Below are positions 12,192 through 25,200 of a stretch of DNA of 60,000 nt, piece after piece (positions within the stretch are counted from its first letter, which is position 1; every line of letters starts with the position of its first letter). The stretch comes from Bolinopsis microptera (Eukaryota; Ctenophora; Tentaculata; Lobata; Bolinopsidae): NCBI RefSeq assembly GCF_026151205.1, contig NC_087080.1, forward strand, positions 3,825,096 through 3,885,095. The letters run 5' to 3'. The notes below the pieces were generated by a model. The model was not told the origin of the DNA. It was given only the letters and a program-made list of their open reading frames with translations, and did not search any database. Made by a program: the position numbers and the translations under genes.

Positions 12192-13540
12192 CTGATTTGC
12201 AACACCTAGAATTTAGGTACTGGGTCTCTGATGTCATGAAGTAATCGACAAACAGGTTCCGGGAGAGGGATGGAATGATGAGGGATAAGAACCATGTTAG
12301 GGCGGGGAGGGACACAACGCGCTTCATTCCTGGTAGGTTGTGGGGTTAGAGGGTGGTTACAAACATGGTTATTAACAATAATCATGATTATTAACATGGT
12401 TAGGCAAGTTTAAAAATTGGATTATAAGTGTTTCTACTATCGAATATCAATACGTGTGCAGATGAATTCAAAAGTAGTAAATAATTAAATAATGAATAGT
12501 TTTTCCTGGACGTGTTTGTATACGCCGAGAGACAGCAGAACAATGCAATTGTAGAAACAACTTATAAAGAAATTAAAGTAATTACATAACAATGTCTGTA
12601 ACTTATAAATAAAGAGCTAGAATTTTCTAAACCGGGTTAAGCCCCAAATTAGGCAACAACAAAAACTTGGACAACAGAACGAAAATAAATATTTTATGGC
12701 GTCGTGAAAAATTAGCGACAGATATCAAATATGAGTTGAGCGAAGCAGCGTCTGCCAAACGCGCATCAAGTACTCCACACCCACTCACAGTTGTAATACC
12801 GACGAAATGCTGGCGTCTAGCAAAAGGTTTCATTCGTCATATTTATAGCGCTGATAAACGAGGCAAATTAACGTTACACCGCTATTCAACAAAGGGAAAG
12901 AAACGCAAACCTATAAGACTGGAGCTAACTTCAGGGCCCTAAGTGGAAGCTTTAGTCCGGTGCAGGTACAATGACGAGGAAGACGTTCCCGCTATAGAGA
13001 AGTGAACATGCGATATTGTAGCGGGGGGTGGGGTACCAGCACATTCCACCTTAGATTTCAGACATATTATGTGGCCTGCATGTAGAGTGAGGTAGGCGTG
13101 TGGGGGAGTAATTTCATGTGATCTTCCCCACTTGAGAAGGAGAAGCAGGTGATAATAGAAGAGCAGCTCAATTATTGCAGGAGACATGGTGATTTGAACT
13201 GAAATTGACAAGCAGTCGTACGTGCAGCGTGCTTTTAACGTGTCACGTGAATTTTATCTATCAGTGTTCTTCACGTATCAACACAATCCTGCAGCGACAC
13301 TTCGCCGAAAGAAAACGCATTCGTCTACTTTTAAACGCCGACTAAAACTAATAACATAGATAAACCTAGACGATAAAATATAACAATCACAACGATCTCT
13401 ATATATATAATATATACTTGAAGCAAGTAGAATTATAGTATCGATTAGAAGGGTATCCATATATTCTATTTTATACTAGCGATATGGATGAAGAGCCGGT
13501 GTGCCGTTTAGGGACCGAATCATCCCCCATCAGCACTCAC

Positions 13541-13594
13541 CGTGCAAGCGCATCCTGGTCATGATAGTGACCACCAGGAACCTATTGGAGATAA
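13541..13594 (-). CDS. Possible 5' exon of the TGF-beta gene
   Basis: Between a TAG acceptor and a strong GTGAGT donor, one frame reads ISNRFLVVTIMTRMRLH and exits in phase 1, which fits the phase-1 entry of the 30-nt exon 12162-12191 (joint codon GAT). It could hold a start codon (MTRMRLH) or lie after an unseen signal-peptide exon. No homology support, so tentative. Confidence 0.3.
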
Positions 13595-16299
13595 CTAGAC
13601 GATAACAGAAAGCAGGTCTCGCTAACGGAGCTATCGTTATATATGTTTGGTCAGGGCAGTAATTACATTACGATAAACCGCCTAATAGTTTTACAACTCT
13701 ATGGATCATCCGGCGCGTAATCCCCACGGCATAAAATATACAACATTCTTTATTTTTCTTTCTTCGAGTCGCAAAAAAGTAATTTAGCTGGAGCGAGGGC
13801 CGTGTAACTACTGGGACTATTATAAATAGTTGTGTGGAACACTCATATTAGATGAGAGGGTACATGTGATGATCATTGAAAGAGCTGATTGGAGCTGTAA
13901 TTGGTTGATTAAATAGCCGGATCATTTCGGAGCGGAAAAATGGGAATGATGATGTGACAGACCGTTGGGCCCAGCTATTTGATCGTTTAGAAGAAGAAGT
14001 AAAGTTGTAACAAGTGAAGGATAGTCTAGACGGACTAGACACTCTAATCCCATTGCCTGGGTAACTGGTGGCAGCCCGTGTCTGGTCACCAAGCCGAAAC
14101 AAGTAGAAAATATACCCGGACAAGCTGATGTTCTGCCGGATGGGAGCTAGAGGAGGGTTAATTACCACTGCTATCACAACCCCCTGATATAACGGGAGGT
14201 CATTACACCTGGTCCCTGGACCAGGGTGTCAACGGTAACAAGCAGGAAGGATGCGGAGGACTAAGGGGAAGCAGTAGGAGGTGGTGAGCGTGTGAGAGGA
14301 GTTGCAACCAAGAATGCTGTGTGACCACAGAGCACCAACACGAACAATTAAATGTAACAAATCTAGCTGAGCTAATTAAACTCTACAGGGGACCTTGGCA
14401 AGGCAAAGACATGTGGGTTTTGAGCCCATGATGCGTAAAGGGTAATGAAATGATAGATTTGGGTTGGATCTACTGAATTTTTTGTATATGAAGAGTAAGT
14501 GGCTACCTGTCCCGCATACAGAGCCCCCTATCATTTATCATAAAGGGATTTGCCGTTCCCAAAAGCTGGGCAATGACCACAGTAGCAGTATTATAGATTC
14601 ACTTTAAAACGTTTTAAGTTCACAATTTCTAATATTAGCACCACTGTGCACCAATAACCATGATAACGGCTGCTCTTTAGCACAGTCCATTATATTACAT
14701 ATTATGCGGATAAATTGGAGTTCTAGTACAGTGATATCGCATATCATTATAGTTATAACAGGTAAACTGAAACAGAGGAGACCGGCGTCACGGAGGGGAA
14801 TGAGCTAATGAGCTGACAAAAGAAGAGAGGAATACCGTGCTGGTGATGTGCTGCCACTCCTCTTACTTCAGCACAAACAGCACTCAAACAAGGAAAAGAG
14901 AGGAGGAGGGACAGCACTGCTGCTCAGCTGCTGTAGGAGAGCGACTACAGAGTTGGAGAGGAATTGAATATGTGAGCGCTCTCTCCGGACACATGTCTAC
15001 AGCTAGTTATATTATATTTATATACTCAACCGAAACCAAACACTAGAAACAATGTCGTCGCGTCTGGAGGGAGAATGTGGGATGAGAAGAGTTGCAATAT
15101 GTTAGACAGGGTCTACAACAATGAACGACAGGAAGACATATCTCAGGCCAGGGTCAGGTCACGAGAAGTAGCTCACATGAACTGATCCTGAATTTACTTA
15201 ACTCCGGGAGTTACAAATTAAAGCTACGAGACAAGTGGCTGGAATAGTGGGGGTCACAGATCCCCACCTCTCTGTGGGCAGGATCCTACAATAATTAGAT
15301 ATCGTGGTCTCATCTTGACAGATCCAGAAGAGACAGCACGAGCTAAATGGACTTGTACCAATGGTGGCTGTGAAGGTAAACGATTACATATATAACTGTA
15401 TAACTCTATAAGTGATTACATATCGTGGGCACATGATGATGTGAGCCAGGAATGAGTAGCCATTGAACTGTTTCACGCGTGAAACAGACAAGAAGCTATT
15501 TAAGGAAGTTGTAATGAGCTAAAATAGTTTTAAAAGGTACAGCCTTATCACATGGCCAACATGCAGGTGTCTGGAATGAAGAAGACAGGGGACTACCTAC
15601 AACAAGAATGACGGAAAAGTAACAACCCCATAATGACTGGCAGGGGATGACATAACACCCAAACCCCACGTTACTTTCCGATTAAACCTATTAACCTATA
15701 TCCTCGGTAGACTTAACGACAATTTAACGAGCAAGATCACTGATAAGTCAAGGGCACGTATCTCTCAACTTAAGACACTGTTGTCTAATCAGATCACGGG
15801 AGATATGAAAGGACAGCGGCTACATGCCCACATAGTAATGGGAGCAGGGACGAAGGCACCTAATAATCACCTATAAAAAGAAACGTAAAGACGTAAGCAT
15901 TTTTATGATTCTAGACAAATGCTTGGAATTTAGTGGCGGAAGGGTCTCGCTACAAGTTCCCCGGATCCTAGGTTTCAAAGTCAGGTCAATTAACACGACT
16001 GCTGGAGGAATCCTGGATATGCGGTAGCGGAATAGCGGAGACTACACTACTTCAAGTAACAATCAAAACCTAGCACATACAACACATATTAATGCTAGGA
16101 ATTTGTTAAAATAGGTAAATTGAAGTCGAAAAAGCGTCAAGAATTCACAAAAAGTAGCTGCGAGTGGAGGGAGTGTGTAGAGGTAGGATTGTGCCGATGT
16201 TTGGATTGCGTGTTATACACGGACAAGCTCTCTACCAGCCCCCGCACCTTCCAGTACATATTTGAAGTGTATAAATAGAACAGTGAACAGTCACATATA

Positions 16300-16480
16300 G
16301 GGGGACGACGACCAATCGGGGATCGTGTGGTGAACCACGTGCTGTGACGTCACCATCAGGGTTAACGTGTCGAGGGATACAGCGCCGGTGGTGCTTGGGC
16401 GTGTCACGTGGGGAGAATGCTGGGCGCTGATTGGCTCGTTGTCACACTTCCGGGCTCTCATTGGACAGTTTTTGGGCGAC
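16300..16480. promoter_or_regulatory. Candidate promoter: CRE, CCAAT, E-boxes, CpG-rich
   Basis: Within 180 bp of locally GC-rich DNA: CCAAT at about 16310 (plus), two ATTGG sites at about 16431 and 16459, E-boxes CACGTG near 16336 and 16405, and a perfect CRE TGACGTCA at 16345-16352. A TATAAATAG lies at about 16271. This density is unlike the surrounding AT-rich DNA. Position suggests the promoter of the minus-strand TGF-beta gene, but orientation is undecided. Confidence 0.45.
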
Positions 16481-18733
16481 CCTAACCCGGCAGCTCGACA
16501 TCCGTGCCTGGCCACAATTATACCTCGTTACTGAGGTACACCAATCTGCATATTATATAACTTACGTCTTACGTCTTGCATATCCAACCTCCTGCATAAA
16601 CCTTAGTTCGGTAAAGTTGAAGAGTTGAAGGCCGGATGGCCTTCCAAATAAATAAAGTGGGACTTAGGAGCCGAGAATATTTTGAATACCTGAGTCGAAC
16701 CAAAATACCGAAATATATTTAATCTCTGCATAATTGGTGTTATTATTAGAGCCCCGGAAATTACAAGCAAGTCTCATACATTAACAAAATTAAGCAACAT
16801 TTTGCGAGCATACTATTTATGTTGGTCAACTTCTTACAGGCCTCACGGGGGAGCTGTTTTACAAGTGGACAACAAAAGGACGGTTTAAATTAGAGCTTAA
16901 CACAAATTAAAAAATTCACAGCTCTCTCAGCGATTTTAAAATATCTTCAAACTTATCGGATGACCGTACTTCACTATCAACTCGGTCACGTGATGTAAAA
17001 ATTTGTTTAAATAATCTTGCTACATCTTTGAGCGCGGTGAATTTTAACATCGTGCATTTGAATTTCCGGCATTCTGCTATCTATTTGTTAAATGTAAAAT
17101 ACTCGAGTTTAAGTTCGTAACAAACTAATTTACCATCATTTTAGTTATGAAAAATAAATTGAAGCTCTGGAACTGGAAGATGGATCACAAGTGCACGACT
17201 CCAAGGGTTCAAATTAATCTGTGGATGGTAGCGCGCTCATCTTGTTAAATCTAAGATAACCTAGAATAGTTGGACTTTCTCGTCACTTAAATTGTAGTTA
17301 ATTTAAAAAGATCTAAGACGGACCTCATCAAATCCATAGAATTTCCCTCAGAATTTCTTCAGAAGCAGCTGGTAACACTGGTTGTGATCATATCTTGATT
17401 ACTCCTCTTCCGTTCCACGTCATTCGTGTAATTCACCGATTTGTTAAACCATCTCCAACAACCTGAGGATATTTCAACATTTAAACAACAAGGAGACATG
17501 CCTGCAATACCTCTCCCTATTCTATAATACACTGTTTCAGTTGTCGTGAAGAAGAAGAAAAAAGGTGTCCGTGATGCAATGTTTTCTCCTGATAAGGTTT
17601 GTGTTACTAAGGAGTCGTGAGAGACTACGTACTAAGGTAAACGAACCCAGCAATTAATATCTTCTCCAAGAGGGTGAGTGGCACGAACTTGCGGCGAGTG
17701 TAACGAGGGGGAATCATGATCTCTCCTTCAGGTACTCTTCCAATTTGACCGTCCTTCCTGGGAACATATAGTCGCCTAGAGTCGTGGAGCTAGACTGTGT
17801 CCCTTGTACAGTCTTAGCGGATAGTATTGAGAAATCTACCCCGCATATGCGGGCAGTATCAAGGGTATCCCTGCATATTCGGATAGTATCGAGGGTTCTC
17901 TCCGCATATCCGGGCAACATAATGCTGTAAAATAGGGTGGGTGATTAGAGGTCTATTTTTGTATCGTAGTAATCAAGACAGCTAATGGAGTACCCGGAGT
18001 ACTTAATCAGGAAAAGTAGTGTGCCGGAATAATGCGATTATTATCGGGGTTCTCCAGGAATTCGATTATTTTGGAGTTTTTGTTCCAGGCTTTTCTGGGT
18101 TAGAAGTAAAACGTCATGCTGTAATAAATAGAACTTGGAAGGCAACTTAAAACATAATTTAAACTATCAATCCTTTCCGTGAGCACTGAGCAGATATTTG
18201 TTGTTTCAAGAGAAAATTTCTCGCCCTTCTTCCTCTTCATTGGTGAAAAAAACAAAAATCATAATCGCTGCAAAAATACTGTCGTCAAAAAGAAATATAA
18301 ACTCAAACCTAATATATACACATTTACGCCAAAATTATAACAAACTCGCCACTACAAATAAATATGAAAATGCGTCAAAATAAAACTGGTTAAATCAAGA
18401 TGTAAGTTAATAATAAGTTATCGTGTGTAAAATCGCATCGATAGCTGCATATTATATAACCTTTAAGTATTCAAAGTTTAAAGGCTTTAGCCATTATATT
18501 CGCCAGTATAAGTTGAACGGCTTCACCAAGCAGCATGCTGTAGTTTCAGTTCACAATTTTTACAAAATCCCCCTGATCAGTGCCAATTTTTACGGGATAG
18601 ACCCCAGAGCCTTCTAGATCCCCCTGGCATATGAAATCATGAAAAATTTGTTGACTCCCAAAAAAACATCATGTCTAATCTAGTTTGCGGCAATTGTAAT
18701 GAGTAGCTTAGCCGCTAGTCAACTAGGGACTAA

Positions 18734-18741
18734 TGACGTCA
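18734..18741. promoter_or_regulatory. CRE palindrome TGACGTCA near a TATTTATA
   Basis: Perfect CRE followed about 30 bp later by a tatttata box. Isolated regulatory-looking pair in the intergenic region; no transcript evidence. Confidence 0.25.
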
Positions 18742-19243
18742 CTGGGAGAACCTGGCTGCTCAGGTATTTATACCTTGCATCAAGTGGCGCTATTTCAATT
18801 ATTTTCTAGTATAAATATTAGGTCTTTAGTTTTAACCCCATCCCCGTCAACTCACAACTGTCTGGCTAAAGCCCCCAATTCTCATACACACACAATTATT
18901 CCAAAGAAATGACTGGATAAAAAGCAAGCACAATAAACCGGAAAAATAAATGTCATCACTTACCAATAAAAAATAAAATCGCTCTCTATTTGCTTTGCAA
19001 CGAAGAGCAAATCATCTGATGGCATGGTTATCAAAGGGTTAAATATATAAGATTCTAAGGATAATTGAATAAATAAAAATACACGGTTCCAATTTGAGAA
19101 AAAAAAGCTTGTGCTACCCATAATAATGGATACTAGCAGGCTATAAAAATCTTAAATTAAGAAAAACAGAGCACAAGCTTTGACTCGGAAATAAATCAAT
19201 AATAATCCTTAGAAAAATAAACTTAACTGAAACTACCACATTA

Positions 19244-22200
19244 TTACGTGAATCCTTGAGCATGAAGGATCTGAGAGTTACTCTGGTTCTTTAACGGAGG
19301 CAAGTGATGAAAAGGCACAGTTCCTGGCAAATGTTGTGACGCAATCGCATCGAAAGGTGACGTCATGTTTGGGATTTGTGACGTCATAATAGGGATTTGT
19401 GACGTCATAATAGGGATTTGTGACGTCATATGAGAATTTTGAGACGTCATTAAAGCGTAGGGTGACGTCACGTGAGGGCTGTGTGGGGTGACGTGAGGAC
19501 TCTGGGGAGTCACGTGATTGTAAGTCTCATTATGTGACATGGATTGTAGTGTTGGGTCTGGGGTAGGATTTGAGGTTGGACCCGAGTCTGAGTCAGGTTT
19601 AAAGGTGGGAATTGTGAGCTGAAGTGACGCAGACCCCCCAGCTCCAGCAGCTTGTTTAGATTTTGGGGCTGACTTGAGGTCCCGGAGTTCTGGTGGCAGT
19701 TTCCTACTCCGTTTAGCTGTACCAGACTTGTCTTTCTTCCGTGACCTAGCTTTACCGGGCTGACTCTGTTAAAAATTACTGGTTACATCTCGGTTAAAAG
19801 TGATAGATAGTAAATGAGATCCGCGGGGATGTCAATCCACTGAATATGGACTACCAACCTACAATAACGGTCTCCAATCTAATGATGACGAGGGGTGGCT
19901 GGGTGACTAACCTTAGCAGCAGGTGCCTCCTCAGGAGTAGTCGTACACCCGGCTACCTTGTGATATGAGCAGTGCACATCATTACACTTCTCGCACGTTG
20001 TGCACGTGCGCACGTGCTGGTACGAACCCGCGATGAACATGTAGGGGAGACTTTGAGAGTTGCTGACGGTTGTCACTCCTCGGGTTGACTGAGGGAGATT
20101 ATCGGTTATGACTCATGAAATCTTATTTATTGCGGTGAAACATTGGAATTCTGACCAGTTTAGCATTGAATAATCGATTGAAATTTCCCTGGAAGAAGTT
20201 CGTCTTAATTTTGATGCTAAACGTAACTATTCCTCGCCAGGCACGAAAGTCTTGAACTAAGCTGGAATGATAGATAAAGGATAAGCCGGTCTGAAGATCG
20301 GAGTTTATCTGTATTGTAGTAGGTTAATTCCAAATTGTCTATATAGAATCATAGAATTCATATTATATCGGGAAGCGAAATGTTTATTTACCTGGCAATC
20401 AACAGGGATAAGTTGAAGGTCTGGGTTTAATGGAGCTATCTGAAAGGAGAGGCTCTTCTCCTTCTCGTTCCTGCTTTTCGCTGCCTCAATGTGCTCCTTC
20501 AGCTCTGTCTCCTTAATTTGCTCTTTAAGCCCTGGATAAATTTGTAGCAAATTATTACAAAGACACTCTAAAGACCAACATGAACGTAGTAATTTTGAAT
20601 TTGATCACCTTTGTGGGCCAGTCGGCAAATCAATCGCAACATTCTTCGCAGTTGTAATTCGATGAAGATTATTTAGGCCAGATTTACTATCATTTACAGA
20701 AATTACAGCGATACCTTTATCGTAAGAAGGAAATTGTTCCTTTTCGTTCTTTTTATCGGCTCCATCCCTGCCAAGCTTCTTATCACTTGCATTTCCTTCC
20801 TTTTCTTCACTTTTCTGCCTCATTTTTTCCTCGTTTTCTCTGTAGCCGTGGGAACGCAGATTCAGATTCTGTAGAAGCAAAAGCTCATCAATAAATAATT
20901 ACAGATATCGGTCATCGGATTAAAATTGCAATTTGATAATCCAGTAATATAGCATGCCACTAGACTTACTGACAGTAATTCAGCATGCCACTAGACCCCT
21001 TGACTCCACAATAACGACATGACAGTTACAACGAATAGTTAGACCATGAATCGATCACTTAAATTTAATAGGGTCCAGAAATTACCATAACTAATAAAAT
21101 CTGTTAACTTTAATAAATGAATTCTGTTGTCTCATTGTCTCTAAAGTTTCACAGAAATAGAAGAATACCCACCTTGTGTTGATAGAGAATAAGTGCGATG
21201 CGGGTAGGATGATACCGGTAGGGTTGGGGCAGAGGGGTGGTGACATGAAGCTCGCGCAGGGCATGCTCCAGGATTACAGACCCGTGAGTCGGAACTATTC
21301 CTGTAAACGTGCGTCCAATTAATGCAAATACTTGACCTTTCTATCGTGACATCTTTGGGATTTCGCCATTTATTTGTACTGAGTATGTGAGTCGGAGAGG
21401 GTTGGGAATCAATAGTGAAAACAATTTCCAGGGTGCTTCTGGCAGGGAAATTGGGGATTGTTTCAAAGTAAATGACTTCAAAACGTGAGAGCCCTTATAT
21501 TTGTTGCGAATACCGTGAAATAGCCACATGTCTGGCTGAGGGTGATAACTCGTGACGCAGATTTGGAATATTTCCCCGACTAATGACAGTACAAACATCC
21601 CGCAACAGCTGGCATAAAATAATCTCACTCCTCTTGATTCGTGGTATCAGTCCGGAACTACGGAGCACGGAGCAACTCCGGGTACCCAGCTCCTCCTTAC
21701 TAATTTGGGGAACGGGTTTACTCCGGCTATAAGCACAAACATCGTGCTGGCTGTGTTTCATAGAGCTCATCTACTCTCTAGTCTATTTAATGGAGTATTC
21801 TAGTTGCATGCACCTGTACTACCAATACAGCCTCCTTACTGAAACAATAAATACCAGGGATACCAGCAATTTGGGGGAGTGTTTACTGTTTAGGGTGTGG
21901 ACCTGAGATCATCATCAAATCATGCAATTTCAATGACACCGTAAAAATAAAGTGCAATATCCAAGTCTTACCAATACCGCCGCACATGAAATGTCGAGGT
22001 GGTCCCAGACTCCTGATCGCCCCATCTACTTGGGCTCTGTACTCCATTTCTTGCTGGCGCAAATATTGGACATAGCCTGCCTCGTCAAACTCAATCCCTG
22101 GGGAATTATAGCGAAGGATAGTAAGTGTAATACGTACGTGGGCACACTGGGTAGTTAGTAGTAAAGCAATATTTGTGTTACGTGAGATTATAGGGGAAAT

Positions 22201-25200
22201 TATGGTCATTTTAGTTTAATGACATCTTTCTGGGTTGAAGGACGAAGATAGTTAGATATTAGGGTGTTGTAAGACTGAAGACATTGTGTATTTTTTGTTA
22301 AAATTAAAACATAATTATGCAATATTTTGATGTGGATATCACTAACTCTTGAAACAGGCCCCGTCTGAATTTCTTACATTATAAATGCAAACTTTTTACC
22401 GATGATCACGTCTTAATTTTATAAGCACCCCAGCCGTTTTGATCTTGATCCAAACGATGTCCTGGGCGCTTGCCAGTGCCTGATATCACGTTATTTAAGA
22501 AGCCTCTCAAAAATTATTGGACAATAGCTACTATAGTTATCCTTGCTATTTTACCGCTTTTCTGTACTAAATCTAGACATCAATACTGCCACACATGAAT
22601 AAAATTTTCTCCAGACATATCATAATTAGTAACAATAAATTCAAATATAAAGTCTAAAATTTAAAGCCGTCTAAAATATGATTTTTCGATGTTCGATTTC
22701 ACTCTCATCGCCACGGATCAGGATATAAGAATTTTAATCTATGATAACATAACTATTACTAAGTATCAGCTAGACCATAATCACCAAATAGTCTAGCTAG
22801 ACTAATTATCCTTTTAGGTACTTTTACCTCTGCTCCTTTGTAAACCAAGCAAATCTATTCCTGTAGCTGATGTAACGTACTTGTTTCATTGCTTACAGAC
22901 GAAATGGTTTTAGTAATAATTAATCTTAATGATGGGCATCGCCTCAAAGGAGTCCTTAGTGGTAGAGCCCTTTGCTTAGTGGTAGGACCCTTTGGCAATT
23001 TTCCGGTCAGAGGTTCCCCCAAATTCCCCACGAGGAAATAAATTTTATTCTATCTAAATTTAATTCTATCCATGCATGCAATATTCAAATTTCAACTATG
23101 AGAGTTTTACATTTATTCATGATTGAAAATAAAAGAGAATTACATAACGTAATGAAATGCAATTTATAGTTTTATAAAGATTAAAGACTGGGCGATTGAA
23201 CGAATATTTTTTAATTCCCACCGCCTATCACCTATGCCTATAGTATATCATATCCCAAGGTTTTTTCTAGGTTTTTCAAAATTAGCCTGTCAGACAAAAA
23301 CACACCAAATGTTCCGAGAAATTTTCTGAGGAATCAAAATTTTCTGATTTCACATCAATACGTATAATCTTTGACTATTGATGAATAAACGTCGCATCCC
23401 GGACCTAAAATTCCCCCAGGATAAAAAGTGTACATAAAAGTAAACACATTAAAAAACAGCGAGTATATTTAGGCTGGTTACTTTAAATACGAACCGCTGT
23501 GTGTTTGCCGCTGAAACATATGGGGAGGAACAGGTTGGGGGGCGGGAACGTTGATATCTGCAAATATCTCTGGAGAGTACTGCATCGCGTGGTAGTCACC
23601 CTGAAGGTGAGTATTTATACCAGATTACTACTTAGTGAGAATCTTGAGAAAGAGTATAATTCCGCCGAACCTCGTTAAATTGGATTTTGTCCGTAAATCT
23701 TTGACGATTAATGACATAATGTACCCTCGCTTTAGCTATTAAGTTAACTCGCTGGTTAACAAATAGACCAGGGCACTAAAAAATGCGATTAAGAAATTCA
23801 CAGTCAATTATAAAAGCATAGAATTATTTAATTGATCAGAATTACTACATTACCTGATTGGGAGCCAGGGTGTACATCGGAAGGGAATGTATTTGATCTC
23901 TGTACGGATTCGTGTCTATCCTAGATTTGTGTTTCAACAGAGTCACAGCCTGACCGGACGGTAATATTAACCATCAGTCATACTAGACACCAGACGAATG
24001 ATTAATAATATGTGTAGAATTAATTAGAAGAGGATTCGGACTACCTTTTCTTGAACACATAACGCGAAATAATTAAATGTACCAACCAACCTACTAAATA
24101 CCTCGAAAACCACTATTTTAATACCGGTTGTTTCGGTTTTCAGACTCATGAAACTTACCACCGTGACACCGCTAGACAGGTTGTGTTTGTCTTTGTGGTT
24201 GTGGGCACTGAAGTCAAGACACGCTGTGATGCCACTAAAAGGACGTTCCCTGCCACTCCCGATACGACATTCCCAACCGTCCTCCTGTGTTCTAACCTGA
24301 GATATGGAAATGGGAATGAAACAGTACGGAGTGGCATGGAGATAGGAGGGGGGGGGGGGTTTAGCTGAAAACATTTAACATAATATGCCCAAAGTGGTAT
24401 TCTTTAAACGTTTCTCTGGAGCTCTAATGTCAACACACTTCTTGCACAAAAATTAAAGCACAGACTTCTTGATGATAAAATGTTAACCGTTTACCGATGT
24501 GATACTACGTTTTTTATTATAAATCATGAGGTCAGACGATTATAAATATAATTTTCGTTTTCATTTATTGATTTATTTGTAACTAATGTTGACTGTGTTA
24601 ACCCGTCTAAACTGTCCATACAACACAATTAAGAAAAGTTGTTACAAGAGAGATTATGTCTCTATTTATTCAATAGACTGCTTTCACAACTGACGCGGAC
24701 GTTGGGATTTTTTTAACCCCTCCCCCGACTGTCACTTTTCTGAAAACAGTCTCCCCTACAGCAGACGGATCCTAAGTAGGCCATCTTATAGAGTATATAG
24801 ATTGAAATCAACATGAGTGGACTTCGCAACCTTCCTAGATAGCCAGTGTTACTGAGGGGGGGGGGGGGGGGGGTGCTGACCTGGTTAGAGTAGGCTTTGG
24901 GAGCTAGATTCTTGTAGAGAGCCCCGACATCTGTAGCTAGAGCCTGCATGATACACTCAACTTGTGTCTCCTTACCAGCATCATAGGTCTGGGATATATC
25001 AGTTAGTTGACGATTAAGGTGGAATGCGGACGTGGGTGATGGCGGGGAGCGGGAGGTGATTTATATGTTTGCTAAAACGATGGAGATAAAAAGTACGAAG
25101 AAGGTTTAAATCTCGAGGGCGAAAAATATTCGCAGTGGCTTTTAAAAGTGTGCATTCAAATTCTCATTTAAGGAGTTATTTCAGTTTTTGTTTTCTAAAA

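Larger units (their letters stand above)
13595..19243. other. Intergenic region between TGF-beta and TET genes
   Basis: No supportable coding exon. It contains the CpG/CCAAT-rich patch at 16300-16480, a CRE at 18734, and a short degenerate tandem repeat (about 31 bp unit around gcatat-cggg) near 17838-17920. A signal-peptide exon of the TGF-beta gene may be hidden here. Bases 19091-19175, just past the TET stop on the minus strand, hold a 12-bp inverted repeat (aagcttgtgct / agcacaagctt) that could form a 3' UTR hairpin. Confidence 0.45.

Noticed and set aside
12667-12942. 91-codon plus-strand frame (KCWRLAKGFIRHIYSADKRG)
   Set aside because: Opens without an ATG, basic composition, no family match and no splice signals that fit a neighbour.
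16291-16515. 74-codon minus-strand frame
   Set aside because: Falls in the CpG/CCAAT-rich patch, where high GC removes stops; better explained as regulatory DNA.
20605-20714. Extension of TET exon 20715-20868 to a GTGATC donor at 20608
   Set aside because: It would leave phase 2, which the next exon cannot accept without a stop; the upstream AAAG/GTATCG donor gives the required phase 1. The longer frame could still be a rare isoform.
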